Below are positions 39,401 through 47,485 of a stretch of 64,000 nucleotides of DNA, piece after piece. The first letter of the stretch is position 1. The number at the start of each line of letters is the position of its first letter. The stretch is taken from contig NZ_CP009248.1 in assembly GCF_001941505.1 (NCBI RefSeq), positions 558,001-622,000 on the forward strand, read 5' to 3'. The notes under the pieces are model-generated. The model did not search any database. It was not told the DNA's origin and saw only the letters and a list, made by a program, of their open reading frames with translations. Source of the stretch: Corynebacterium sphenisci DSM 44792. Its GTDB lineage: Bacteria; Actinomycetota; Actinomycetes; Mycobacteriales; Mycobacteriaceae. The position numbers and the translations under genes are program-made.

Positions 39401-39634
39401 GGGCTGCGCCCCGGCGGGGCGATGCTGGTGCACCCGCGGGCGCCGCGCTCCGGGGGCGAGCCCACGGTGCGGGTGCAGTCCGCGCCCACCCCCGCGCAGC
39501 TGGGGCTCTGGCGGGGGCGGGTGCTCGCCGCCGCGGAGGCCTCCCGCGGGCCCGGGGCCACCGCCCTGCCCGGGCCCTGGTGCGAGGGCTGCCCGGTGCG
39601 GCTGGCCTGCCCGACCACGGGGCAGCTGCGATGA
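36440..39634 (+). CDS. adnA: Helicase-nuclease subunit AdnA
   Basis: First subunit of the AdnAB double-strand-break resection machine, 1064 residues. N-terminal UvrD-like motor: Walker A GGPGTGKSALL (about 53-63) and a degenerate Walker B LLVDDAEHLD (about 258-267) in place of DEYQD. Further motifs are GDHDQSVLGFRGAD and HVAITRATRSVLVT. The C-terminal RecB-like nuclease has LAGRIDRLVG and VVVDIKTG (GRID, DxK) and a cysteine cluster (RCPLRALLE; CEGCPVRLACP) for an Fe-S cluster. Start ATG 36440; ATG 36449 is an alternative. It overlaps adnB in ATGA. The motor is probably the non-leading one. Confidence 0.92.
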   Translation: MVAMSAAEGVRMPAARLVDPGGPAPRSWDGPLAALFPGDGRLEIAGEPWAVLGGPGTGKSALLVDLAAAHVAAGVPADAVLIAAPAKEAANRLREDLARRLPEAAAGGGGMVRAVHSLAFALVREAMVRRGEPEPRLMPGARQDAWIRDLLTGEEADGGAGWPDRLRPALGMRGFARQVRDLILRAQERGLDAAGLIALGEDHGVPEWTAVGGFLRRYRQAVRLLGSADLNAAELVSAALAEIDADPGLLDRLGVQVLLVDDAEHLDPQSAELLRRILARARVGVLTGDHDQSVLGFRGADPAFLDGAAPAERTIVLHRSRRLPAPIATAANRLAARLPGNPPQRGIRGRAADPGADPALRVAVFATGTAERAAVADYLRRAHVVDGVAWGEMAVLLRSGAAESAAHRSLARAGVPVQVDPTDVVLAEQRMVAALLLAMRALVEPLPESSWEALLTGPLGEADPVTLARVVRGVRRLAPGGRAMERIIALLAAPEPDAADAELLAGLGARERAVLERPLRVLAAGRAALDQGVELVLWEMWAASGLADHLMARSLRGGAAGSAADRDLDAVMTLFDFAGDLVEQAPALTVAGFVAKVAEQELPTGARDRRGIARDAVSVISAHAALGREFAVVAVAGVQEETWPSLGVTGSVVRQQELVDLLDHGIDPGTPVSRVADRLAEERRLLHVAITRATRSVLVTAVDAPDDEGEPSRFLGELAVPGEAGADPAAAEEEPAAPAPEPPPTIPAVPRVLAEGPLTAELRAAAADPGQGPGRRARAAAQLARLAAAGVPGAHPDQWWGIAERSTGEPVLAGPMRLSPSKVGRILRCPLRALLEPPARGPALATGTAFHRVAQALAEGVDPAEGEQELRAVLPRLLDEPGWRVDVLAEEWAAALRSWAGFAAGAAVGVEVPVRVPVTGEVTLAGRIDRLVGDADSGYVVVDIKTGANPPPAAEVEEDAQLAVYQLALAGGALVEGPRGPEIVAGEGLRPGGAMLVHPRAPRSGGEPTVRVQSAPTPAQLGLWRGRVLAAAEASRGPGATALPGPWCEGCPVRLACPTTGQLR

Positions 39635-42600
39635 GCGCCGCCATCGACCCGGTGACCCTGTCCCGGATGCTCGGCCAGGAGCACCGGCCCACCGCGCAGC
39701 AGGCGGCGGTGATCGGCGCCGACCCGGGCCCGATGCTCGTCGTCGCCGGGGCCGGGGCGGGCAAGACCGAGACCATGGCCGCCCGGGTGGTGTGGCTGGT
39801 CGCCAACGGCCACGTCCGCCCCGAGGAGGTGCTGGGGCTGACCTTCACCCGCAAGGCGGCCCGGGAGCTCGGCCAGCGGATCCGGCGCCGACTCGGCCAG
39901 CTCGCCGCCTCCCGGGCCTTCCGGGCCGCCGCGGACCCGGCGGTGCTCGACGCGCTCGCCGCGATCGCCCCGGAGGTGTCCACCTACGACGCCTACGCCG
40001 GGGAGCTGGTGCGCGCCCACGGGCTGCTGCTGCCCGCGGAGCCGGCCGCGGAGATCCTCGACGAGGCCACCCGCTGGGCGATGGCCCGGGAGGTGGTGCG
40101 CGACCGCGCCGGGCTGGACAGCCGCCGCGGGGTGGACGCGCTCACCGCGGCGCTGCTGGCGCTGGCCGACGACATCGACGGCCACCTCGCCGACCCGGCG
40201 GAGGTGCGCGCGCAGACCGGGGCCTTCCTGCACCTGGTGGCGCAGACCCCGCCCTCGGCCCGGCAGAAGGCCGATCCGCATTCCAAGCTGGTCGCGGTGC
40301 TCGCCGCCCAGCGGGACCGCCTCGAGCTGCTGCCCCTGGTGGAGGAGCTGCACCGGCGGATCGACGCCGCCGGGGCGCGCACCTTCGGCCGGCAGATGGC
40401 GCTGGCCGCCCGGCTGGCCCGGGAGGTCCCGGAGGTCCGGGAGGTGGAGCGGCGCCGGCACCGGGTGGTGATGCTCGACGAGTACCAGGACACCTCGCAC
40501 GCCCAGCGGGTGCTGCTGCGCAGCCTGCACGCCGGCTCCGCGGTCACCGCGGTCGGCGACCCGATGCAGGCGATCTACGGCTGGCGGGGGGCCACCGCGA
40601 CGAACCTGGCCGGCTTCCCCGAGGACTTCCGGGCCCCCGGCGCCCCGCCCGCGCCGACGCTGCAGCTGACCACCTCCTGGCGCAACCCCCCGGAGGTGCT
40701 CGCCGCGGCCAACCTCGTCGCCGACCGGGCCTTCGCGGGCCGGCGGCGCACCGTGGACCCGCTCACCGCCCGCCCCGGGGCCCCCGCCGGGCGGGTGGAC
40801 CTGGCGCTGCACGCCGACGTGGACGCGGAGCTGGCCTGGGTCGCCGACCGGATGGCGGAGGAGGCCGCCGCCGCCCGCGCGGCGGGCCGGCCGCTGTCCG
40901 CGGCGGTGCTGGTGCGCCGCAACGCCGACTGCGCCGCGGTCGCCGAGGCGCTGGCCGCCGCCGGCGTGGCCGCCGAGATCCGCGGGGTCGGCGGGCTGCT
41001 GGAGCTGCCCGAGGTCGTGGAGCTGGTCTGTCATCTGCGGGTGCTCGCCGACCCGGCCGATGACGAGGCGATGCTGCGGCTGCTCGCCGGGCCGCGCTGG
41101 CGGCTCGGCGCGAAGGACATCACCGCCCTGGCCCGCCGGGCCCGGCAGCTCGCCGCCTACGCCGGGGCCCGGGAGCGCGGCGATGACGCCGGCGCGGACG
41201 CGACGGAGGGGGAGGGCCCGCTGGCCCGGCTGGGGGCGGACCTGGACGCGCTGGTCGCCGAGGCCGGGGCGCCGGCGACCGGGCTCGGCCACGCGGTGGC
41301 CGACCCGGCCCTCGGCGACGGGCTCTACTCCGCGGCGGGCGCCGCCCGGATCGCGGAGCTGGGGGAGCGGCTGGGCCGGCTGCGCCGCTGGTCGCTGCGC
41401 AAGCCGCTGCCGGATCTGCTCGCCGACGTGGAGGAGGAGTTCGGGCTGCGGGTGGAGGTCGCCGCCGCCGCCGGCGGGGCCGGGCCGGTGCACCTGGACC
41501 GGCTCGCCGACGTCGCCGCGGACTACGCCCGCCGGGCCGGGGCGGATCTGCCCGGCTTCCTCGGCCACCTGGAGCGCGCCGCCGCCCACGACCGGGGCCT
41601 GGAGCCGGGCCGGGTGCGGGTCACCGGGGACCGGGTGGAGATCATGACCGTGCACAAGGCCAAGGGCCTGGAATGGGAGGTGGTGGCGGTGCCGCACGTG
41701 TGCGCCACCGTCTACGACCGGGTGCGCCTGGAATCCTGGCTGACCCGCCCGGAGAAGCTGCTGCCGGAGCTCACCGGCGACGCCGCCGGGGAGGGCGCCG
41801 GCGGGGCGGACGGCCCGGGGCTGCTCGACGGCACCCCGGTGCTCGACGCCGCCGGGGCCGCCGACCAGGGCCAGCTGGTCAAGGCCATCGAGGGGCACAA
41901 GGCGGACCTGCGGGCGGTCCTCGCCGCCGAATCGGAGCGGCTGTTCTACGTGGCGCTCACCCGCGCCGGGCGGCGGCTGCTGGTCTCCGGCTGCCAACGG
42001 CTGGGCCGGGGCCGCAAGACCCCGGACGGGCCCTCCGCGCAGCTGCTCGCCCTGGCGCGGGCCTTCCCCGAGGCGGTGGGGCCCTGGGTCGGCGAACCCG
42101 GGGCGGACCCGCTGCCGCTGCCGGACGCCGCCGGGCTGGCCTGGCCCCCGGAGCCCGCGGCCGGCGACGGGGACCCCGCGCGGCGCTCCCGGGAGGCCGC
42201 GGAGCTGGTCCGCGCCGCCCTGGCGGAGCCGACCGCGGCGGCAGCGCCCATCGACCGGGACCTCTCCCGGGTGTGGGCCGACGAGGTCACCCTGCTGCTC
42301 GACGAGCGGGCCCGGGCCGCCGCGGAGGTGGTGGAGGTGCCGCTGCCGGCGCGACTGTCCACCTCCGAGGTGCAGGCGATGCTCGCCGACCCGGGCGCCT
42401 TCGCCCGCCGCCGGGCCCGGCCGGTGCCCTACCGGCCGAACCGCTTCGCCCGCCGCGGCACCGCCTTCCACGCCTGGCTGGAGCACCGGCTCGGCGCCCC
42501 GGCGATGATCGACGAGGAGGAGCTCGCCGCGCTGGCCGGGGTGCCGGTGGCCGCCGACGCCCCCCTGGCGGAGCTGAAGGAGACCTTCCTGGCCGGGGAG

Positions 42601-43002
42601 TGGGCCGATCGGGTGCCGGAGTACGTGGAGGTGCCCTTCGACATCGGCATCGGCGGCCGCCGGGTGGTCGGCCGGATCGACGCGGTGTTCCGGATCGGCG
42701 GCCGCTGGGCGGTGGTGGACTGGAAGACCGGCCGCCGGCCCACCGGGCGGGCCGCCCGGCTGGCCGCGCTGCAGCTGGCGGTGTACCGCCTGGCCTGGGC
42801 GGATCGACGCCGCGCGGCGGGGGAGCGGGTGGACCCCGGCGACGTGCGCGCGATGTTCCACTACGTCGCCGAGGGCGTCACCGTCGAGCCCGACCGGCTG
42901 CCGGACAGGATAGAGTTGGCCACGTCCCTGCGCGCGCCCCGCCCGGGCGCCGCCGGCGGCGCGGACGGGGCGGGGCCGGAAGAGAGGGTGGACGGTGGCT
43001 GA
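39631..43002 (+). CDS. adnB: Helicase-nuclease subunit AdnB
   Basis: Second AdnAB subunit, 1123 residues, the leading 3'-5' translocase in mycobacteria. Motor motifs: the Q motif RPTAQQAAVIG, Walker A GAGAGKTET (about 37-45), Ia TFTRKAARELGQRI, Walker B VMLDEYQDTSHAQ, III GDPMQAIYGWRGA, V IMTVHKAKGLEWEVV, VI VALTRAGRRLLV. The C-terminal nuclease shows VVGRIDAVFR and WAVVDWKTGRRP (about 1010-1035), then LQLAVYRLAWA. Its 3' end overlaps the K+ channel gene by 8 bp. Confidence 0.94.
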   Translation: MSAAIDPVTLSRMLGQEHRPTAQQAAVIGADPGPMLVVAGAGAGKTETMAARVVWLVANGHVRPEEVLGLTFTRKAARELGQRIRRRLGQLAASRAFRAAADPAVLDALAAIAPEVSTYDAYAGELVRAHGLLLPAEPAAEILDEATRWAMAREVVRDRAGLDSRRGVDALTAALLALADDIDGHLADPAEVRAQTGAFLHLVAQTPPSARQKADPHSKLVAVLAAQRDRLELLPLVEELHRRIDAAGARTFGRQMALAARLAREVPEVREVERRRHRVVMLDEYQDTSHAQRVLLRSLHAGSAVTAVGDPMQAIYGWRGATATNLAGFPEDFRAPGAPPAPTLQLTTSWRNPPEVLAAANLVADRAFAGRRRTVDPLTARPGAPAGRVDLALHADVDAELAWVADRMAEEAAAARAAGRPLSAAVLVRRNADCAAVAEALAAAGVAAEIRGVGGLLELPEVVELVCHLRVLADPADDEAMLRLLAGPRWRLGAKDITALARRARQLAAYAGARERGDDAGADATEGEGPLARLGADLDALVAEAGAPATGLGHAVADPALGDGLYSAAGAARIAELGERLGRLRRWSLRKPLPDLLADVEEEFGLRVEVAAAAGGAGPVHLDRLADVAADYARRAGADLPGFLGHLERAAAHDRGLEPGRVRVTGDRVEIMTVHKAKGLEWEVVAVPHVCATVYDRVRLESWLTRPEKLLPELTGDAAGEGAGGADGPGLLDGTPVLDAAGAADQGQLVKAIEGHKADLRAVLAAESERLFYVALTRAGRRLLVSGCQRLGRGRKTPDGPSAQLLALARAFPEAVGPWVGEPGADPLPLPDAAGLAWPPEPAAGDGDPARRSREAAELVRAALAEPTAAAAPIDRDLSRVWADEVTLLLDERARAAAEVVEVPLPARLSTSEVQAMLADPGAFARRRARPVPYRPNRFARRGTAFHAWLEHRLGAPAMIDEEELAALAGVPVAADAPLAELKETFLAGEWADRVPEYVEVPFDIGIGGRRVVGRIDAVFRIGGRWAVVDWKTGRRPTGRAARLAALQLAVYRLAWADRRRAAGERVDPGDVRAMFHYVAEGVTVEPDRLPDRIELATSLRAPRPGAAGGADGAGPEERVDGG

Positions 43003-44083
43003 GCGGCTGATGACGAACCGGTTCGGCGTGGAGCGCGAGCTCGACGACCTGCCCGATCACGCCCTGCTGGGGATCATCAAGATCCCGGAGCCGGTGCGCA
43101 AGGGCCCCTGGCGGCTGATCATCCGGCGGCTCAGCTACGCCCTGGTGCTGCTGCTCACCGCCTCCCTGGTGGTGTACACCGACCGGGACGCCTACACCGA
43201 GCCGCTGACCTTCCTGGACAGCCTCTACTATTCCGCGGTGAGCCTGTCCACCACCGGCTACGGCGACATCACCCCGGTGACCGACCACGCCCGGCTGCTG
43301 AACATCCTCGTGATCACCCCGCTGCGGGTGGTCTTCCTGGCCCTCCTGGTCGGCACCACCCTGTCCGTGCTCACCGAGGAATCCCGCCGCACCCTGCAGA
43401 TCCAGCGTTGGAGGAGAACCGTGCGCAACCACACCGTCGTCATCGGCTACGGCACCAAGGGCCGCTCCGCCGTCGCCGCCATGCTCGGCGACGGCGTCGA
43501 CCCCGGCCAGATCGTGGTGGTGGACACCGACAAGGGGGTGCTCGACCAGGCCGGCAACCGGGGCCTGGTCACCGTGCACGGCTCGGCGACGAAATCCGAC
43601 GTGCTCAAGCTCGCCGGGATCCAGCGGGCCCGCTCCGTGGTGGTCGCCCCGAACAAGGACGACACCGCGGTGCTGGTCACCCTCTCGGTGCGCGAACTCG
43701 CCCCCGGGGCCACCATCGTGGCCAGCGTCCGCGAATCGGAGAACCGGCACCTGCTGGAGCAGTCCGGGGCCGACCAGGTGGTGATCTCCTCGGAGACCGC
43801 CGGCCGGATGCTCGGCCTGGCCACGGTCACCCCCACCGTGGTGGAGATGATGGAGGACCTGCTCAGCCCCACCGAGGGCTTCTCCGTGGCGGAGCGGATC
43901 ATCACCGAGGAGGAGGTCGGCGCCAACCCCCGGCACCTGGCCGACATCGTGCTCGGGGTGGTGCGCTCCGGGGAGCTGTACCGCATCGACTCGCCGGAAT
44001 GCGAGTCCGTGGAGCCCGGGGACAGCCTGCTCTACGTGCGCCGCGTGCTGGCCGATGAGCTGGATCCGGATGACGACCGCTGA
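42995..44083 (+). CDS. cglK: Potassium channel with RCK domain (CglK type)
   Basis: Two-helix K+ channel of 362 residues. The first helix is LSYALVLLLTASLVVYT (about 47-63), the filter is STTGYGD (about 86-92), and the inner helix is LNILVITPLRVVFLALLVGTTLSVL (about 101-125). The RCK domain (about 143-362) begins VRNHTVVIGYGTKGRS, a Rossmann GxGxxG loop, and ends in a RCK_C segment. C. glutamicum CglK supports acid tolerance through K+ uptake. An in-frame GTG at 43421 with a strong ribosome-binding site may produce the RCK part alone. The GTG start at 42995 overlaps adnB. Confidence 0.92.
   Translation: MAERLMTNRFGVERELDDLPDHALLGIIKIPEPVRKGPWRLIIRRLSYALVLLLTASLVVYTDRDAYTEPLTFLDSLYYSAVSLSTTGYGDITPVTDHARLLNILVITPLRVVFLALLVGTTLSVLTEESRRTLQIQRWRRTVRNHTVVIGYGTKGRSAVAAMLGDGVDPGQIVVVDTDKGVLDQAGNRGLVTVHGSATKSDVLKLAGIQRARSVVVAPNKDDTAVLVTLSVRELAPGATIVASVRESENRHLLEQSGADQVVISSETAGRMLGLATVTPTVVEMMEDLLSPTEGFSVAERIITEEEVGANPRHLADIVLGVVRSGELYRIDSPECESVEPGDSLLYVRRVLADELDPDDDR
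43410..43423 (+). promoter_or_regulatory. Internal ribosome-binding site and GTG for a separate RCK protein
   Basis: GGAGGAGA (43410-43417), then ACC, then the in-frame GTG at 43421 (codon 143 of the channel). Translation from it gives a 220-residue RCK-only product, 43421-44083. MthK makes its separate RCK subunits from an internal start at the same point of the fold. Confidence 0.7.
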
Positions 44084-46139
44084 ACTGGCCGGGCTGGACC
44101 CGGAGCAGCGCGCCGCGGCGACCGCCCCGCTGGGCCCGGTGTGCATCCTCGCCGGGGCCGGCACCGGCAAGACCCGCACCATCACGCACCGGATCCACCA
44201 CCTCATCGACACCGGGCTGGTCAGCCAGAACAAGGTGCTCGCGGTGACCTTCACCGCCCGCGCCGCCGGGGAGATGCGCGACCGGCTGCACCGGATGGGC
44301 ACCCCCGGGGTGCAGGCCCGCACCTTCCACTCCGCGGCGCTGCGCCAGCTGCGCTACTTCTGGCCGCAGATCGCCGGGGACCTGCCCTGGCGGCTGCTGG
44401 ACAACAAGTTCGCCCTCGTCGCCCGGGCCACCCGGGCCGCCGGGATCGACTCCGGCACCGAGTCCATCCGCGACGTGCTCGGCGAAATCGAGTGGGCCAA
44501 GGCCACCCTGGTCACCCCGGAGGGCTACCCGGCGGCGATCGCCGACCGCGGCCGGCCCGCCCCGGCGGACCCGGACCGGATCGCCGCGGCCTACCGGGCC
44601 TACGAGGACTCGAAGACCTCGGAGGAGGGGATGCTGCTCGACTTCGACGATCTGCTGCTGCACACCGCCGGGGCGATGGAGCACTCCCGGGCGGTGGCCG
44701 AGGAGTTCCGCGCCCAGTACCGCAGCTTCGTCGTCGACGAGTACCAGGACGTCACCCCGCTGCAGCAGCGGGTGCTCGACGCCTGGCTCGGCGAGCGCGA
44801 GGACCTCACCGTGGTCGGCGACCCCAACCAGACCATCTACTCCTTCACCGGGGCCAGTCCCGCGCATCTGCTGGAGTTCCCGGCCCGCTTCCCCGGGGCC
44901 ACCGTGGTGCGGCTGCACCGCGACTACCGCTCCACCCCCCAGGTGGTGGGCCTGGCCAACACCATCATCGACGCCGCCCGCGGCCGGCTGGCCGGCTCCC
45001 GGCTGCGCCTGGTCGGCCAGCGCCCGGACGGCCCGGAGCCGACCTTCACCGAATACGAGGACGAGCCCACCGAGGCCAAGGTCGTCGCCCGCCGGATCCG
45101 GCGGCTGCTCGACGGGGGCGTGCCGGCCAACGAGATCGCGGTGCTGTACCGGATCAACGCCCAGTCCGCGGTCTTCGAGCAGGCCCTGTCCGAGGCGGGG
45201 GTGCCCTATCACGTGCGCGGCGGGGAGGGCTTCTACCAGCGCCGGGAGATCCGGGAGGCGATTTCGGCGATCATCCGGGTGGCCCGCCGCGGGGATCTGG
45301 GCGAGGCCGGCCGCGGCGCCGGGCTGGTGCTCACCGTCCGGGAGACCCTCGCCCCGCTGGGGCTCACCGCCGAGGAGCCCGAGGGCGCGCAGGCCCGGGA
45401 GCGCTGGCAGTCCCTCGGCGCGCTGGCCGATCTCTGCGAGGAGCTGGTGCACGTCACCCCGGAGCTGGACATCACCGGGCTGCTCGGCCAGCTGCGCACC
45501 CGCAGCGAGGCCAAGCAGCCGCCCACCCTGCACGGGGTGACCCTGGCCAGCCTGCACGCCGCCAAGGGCCTGGAGTGGGATGCGGTGTTCCTGGTCGGCC
45601 TGGTCGACGGCACCCTGCCGATCAAGCAGGCGCTGCGCAAGGGGGAGGACTCCGAGGACGTGGAGGAGGAGCGCCGGCTGCTCTACGTCGGGGTGACCCG
45701 CGCCCGGGAGCACCTGGAGCTGTCCTGGGCGCTGTCCCGGCAGGAGGGCGGCCGGCGCACCCGGCGCCGCTCCCGCTTCCTCGACGGGCTGGGCCTGCCG
45801 GAGCCGGCCGCGGCGAAGCCGCGGTCCCGGAAGCGCGCGGCGGTGTGCCGCAACTGCGGAAAACCGCTGGCCACCCCGGCGGAGCGGATCATCGGCCGCT
45901 GCGCGGACTGCCCCTCCACCGCGGACCCGGGGCTGGTGGACCGGCTGCGGGCGTGGCGGGCGGAGACCGCCAAGGAGATGTCCGTGCCCGCCTTCGTGAT
46001 CTTCTCCGACGCCACCCTGGTGGGCATCGCCGAGGCCCGGCCGGCCACGGTCGGCGAACTGCTCGCGGTGCCCGGCATCGGGGAGGTCAAGGCCTCCCGC
46101 TTCGGGGAGGCGCTGCTCGCCCTCATCGCCGCCGGGTAG
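44070..46139 (+). CDS. uvrD2: ATP-dependent DNA helicase UvrD2
   Basis: Superfamily 1 helicase of 689 residues. Motifs: Walker A LAGAGTGKTRTI (about 27-38), Ia TFTARAAGEM, Walker B VVDEYQDVTPLQ, III GDPNQTIYSFTGA, IV YRINAQSAVFEQALS, V ASLHAAKGLEWDAV, VI YVGVTRAREHLELSW. The tetracysteine module C-x2-C...C-x2-C (about 592-614) and the C-terminal HRDC domain (VPAFVIFSDATLVGIAEARPATVGEL) identify UvrD2 as opposed to UvrD1/PcrA. ATG 44070 overlaps the channel gene by 14 bp; an ATG at 44055 is possible. Confidence 0.95.
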   Translation: MTTAELAGLDPEQRAAATAPLGPVCILAGAGTGKTRTITHRIHHLIDTGLVSQNKVLAVTFTARAAGEMRDRLHRMGTPGVQARTFHSAALRQLRYFWPQIAGDLPWRLLDNKFALVARATRAAGIDSGTESIRDVLGEIEWAKATLVTPEGYPAAIADRGRPAPADPDRIAAAYRAYEDSKTSEEGMLLDFDDLLLHTAGAMEHSRAVAEEFRAQYRSFVVDEYQDVTPLQQRVLDAWLGEREDLTVVGDPNQTIYSFTGASPAHLLEFPARFPGATVVRLHRDYRSTPQVVGLANTIIDAARGRLAGSRLRLVGQRPDGPEPTFTEYEDEPTEAKVVARRIRRLLDGGVPANEIAVLYRINAQSAVFEQALSEAGVPYHVRGGEGFYQRREIREAISAIIRVARRGDLGEAGRGAGLVLTVRETLAPLGLTAEEPEGAQARERWQSLGALADLCEELVHVTPELDITGLLGQLRTRSEAKQPPTLHGVTLASLHAAKGLEWDAVFLVGLVDGTLPIKQALRKGEDSEDVEEERRLLYVGVTRAREHLELSWALSRQEGGRRTRRRSRFLDGLGLPEPAAAKPRSRKRAAVCRNCGKPLATPAERIIGRCADCPSTADPGLVDRLRAWRAETAKEMSVPAFVIFSDATLVGIAEARPATVGELLAVPGIGEVKASRFGEALLALIAAG

Positions 46140-46151
46140 CCCGGCGGCGGC

Positions 46152-47471
46152 TCAGCGGCCCCGGCCCAGGATCTCCGGGTAGTAGCGGGCGATCACCTGC
46201 CGGTACGGTGCCGGGGCCTCCAGCTGGGAGAGCACCGCCACCGCCCCGGCGAGCACCCGGTGGATCATCATGTACTCCGGGGGCATCCCGAATTTCCGGG
46301 ACAGCCGCGACTGCGCCGAGGTCGGGTCCAGGAAGGGGCTCATCACCCGGCGCAGCCAGGCCACGGTGAAGACGAAGTCGTCATGGGCCAGGGGTTCGGC
46401 GAAGGGGGCGAGGAAGGACTCCACCGCCTCGGCGGGGATCCCCCCGGTGCGCCGCTCGTCGATGTAGCCGTGCGCCCGGGCCAGGGCCAGCAGATCCTCC
46501 CGGCGGCCGTCGACCACCGCGGCGACCAGCTCCACCAGCGGCCGGGGCAGCCCCGCCGGCAGCGGGGTGCACGCCCCGAAGTCGATCACCGCCAGGGTGC
46601 CGTCGGCGCGGAGCAGGAAATTGCCCGGATGCGGGTCGGTGTGCATCCGCCGGGCCAGGTGCGGGGAGGCGAACTCGAACACGGTGAGCGCCTCGGCGGC
46701 CGCGGAGCGCGCCGCCGGGTCGCCGCCGATCACCTCGGACAGCCGTCGGCCCTCGACCCATTCGCCGACCAGCACCCGCGGGGCCGCGGCGTGCACCCGG
46801 GGCACGTGCACCAGCGGCTCCACCCCGGTGCCGAAGGCGGCGTGGAAGGCGCGCTGGTGCTCCGCCTCGGCCCGGTAGTCCAGTTCCGCGACCACCGATT
46901 CGGCGATGGTGCCGATGAGCCGGGCGATGTCCGCGCCCGGGGCCAGCGGCTGCACCAGCGGGGCCAGCAGCCGCAGCTGCCGCAGATCCGAGCGGATCGC
47001 CCGATCCGCGCCCGGGTACTGGATCTTCACCGCCACCTCGGCGCCGTCCGACCAGGTCGCCCGGTGCACCTGGCCGATGGAGGCCGCCGCCACCGGCTCA
47101 TCGGAGAACTCCCGGAAGCGCCGGCGCCAGTCCGCGCCGAGCTGCCGGGCCAGCACCTTGTGCACCGTGGCGGCCGGCAGCGGCGGGGCCTCGGCCTGCA
47201 GCGAGGTCAGGGTCGGCCCGACCACCTCGGCGATCTCCTCCGGCAGGATCGGGGCGAAGATGGACAGCGCCTGGCCCACCTTCATCGCCCCGCCCTTGAG
47301 CTCGCCGAGCACCTCGGTGAGCCGCCGGGCGGTCTCCACCGCGTTGTCCGAGCGATCCCGGCGGCGCAGGCTGCGCGCCCCCGCGCCCAGCGGCACCCCG
47401 GCCAGCTTCGCCGCGCGCCGCAGCGGATTGCCGGACAGCGCGCGATCCTCGTCTCCTGCCATGGCCGCCAT
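46152..47471 (-). CDS. ABC1/AarF (UbiB-like) kinase-family protein
   Basis: A 439-residue atypical kinase-like protein, probably ATP-binding and linked to lipid or quinone metabolism, like Rv3197. It has the KGGAMKVGQALS segment (KxGQ motif, about 60-71), AAASIGQVHRA (the Ala-rich loop), EVAVKIQYPG, and the C-lobe HTDPHPGNFLLRADGTLAVIDFGACTPLP. The start is ATG 47471 or 47462, both in frame, without a clear Shine-Dalgarno. The cyclodehydratase-like gene ends 14 bp upstream, so the two form an operon. Confidence 0.88.
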   Translation of the reverse strand: MAAMAGDEDRALSGNPLRRAAKLAGVPLGAGARSLRRRDRSDNAVETARRLTEVLGELKGGAMKVGQALSIFAPILPEEIAEVVGPTLTSLQAEAPPLPAATVHKVLARQLGADWRRRFREFSDEPVAAASIGQVHRATWSDGAEVAVKIQYPGADRAIRSDLRQLRLLAPLVQPLAPGADIARLIGTIAESVVAELDYRAEAEHQRAFHAAFGTGVEPLVHVPRVHAAAPRVLVGEWVEGRRLSEVIGGDPAARSAAAEALTVFEFASPHLARRMHTDPHPGNFLLRADGTLAVIDFGACTPLPAGLPRPLVELVAAVVDGRREDLLALARAHGYIDERRTGGIPAEAVESFLAPFAEPLAHDDFVFTVAWLRRVMSPFLDPTSAQSRLSRKFGMPPEYMMIHRVLAGAVAVLSQLEAPAPYRQVIARYYPEILGRGR

Positions 47472-47485
47472 TGTGCCCGCGGCGC

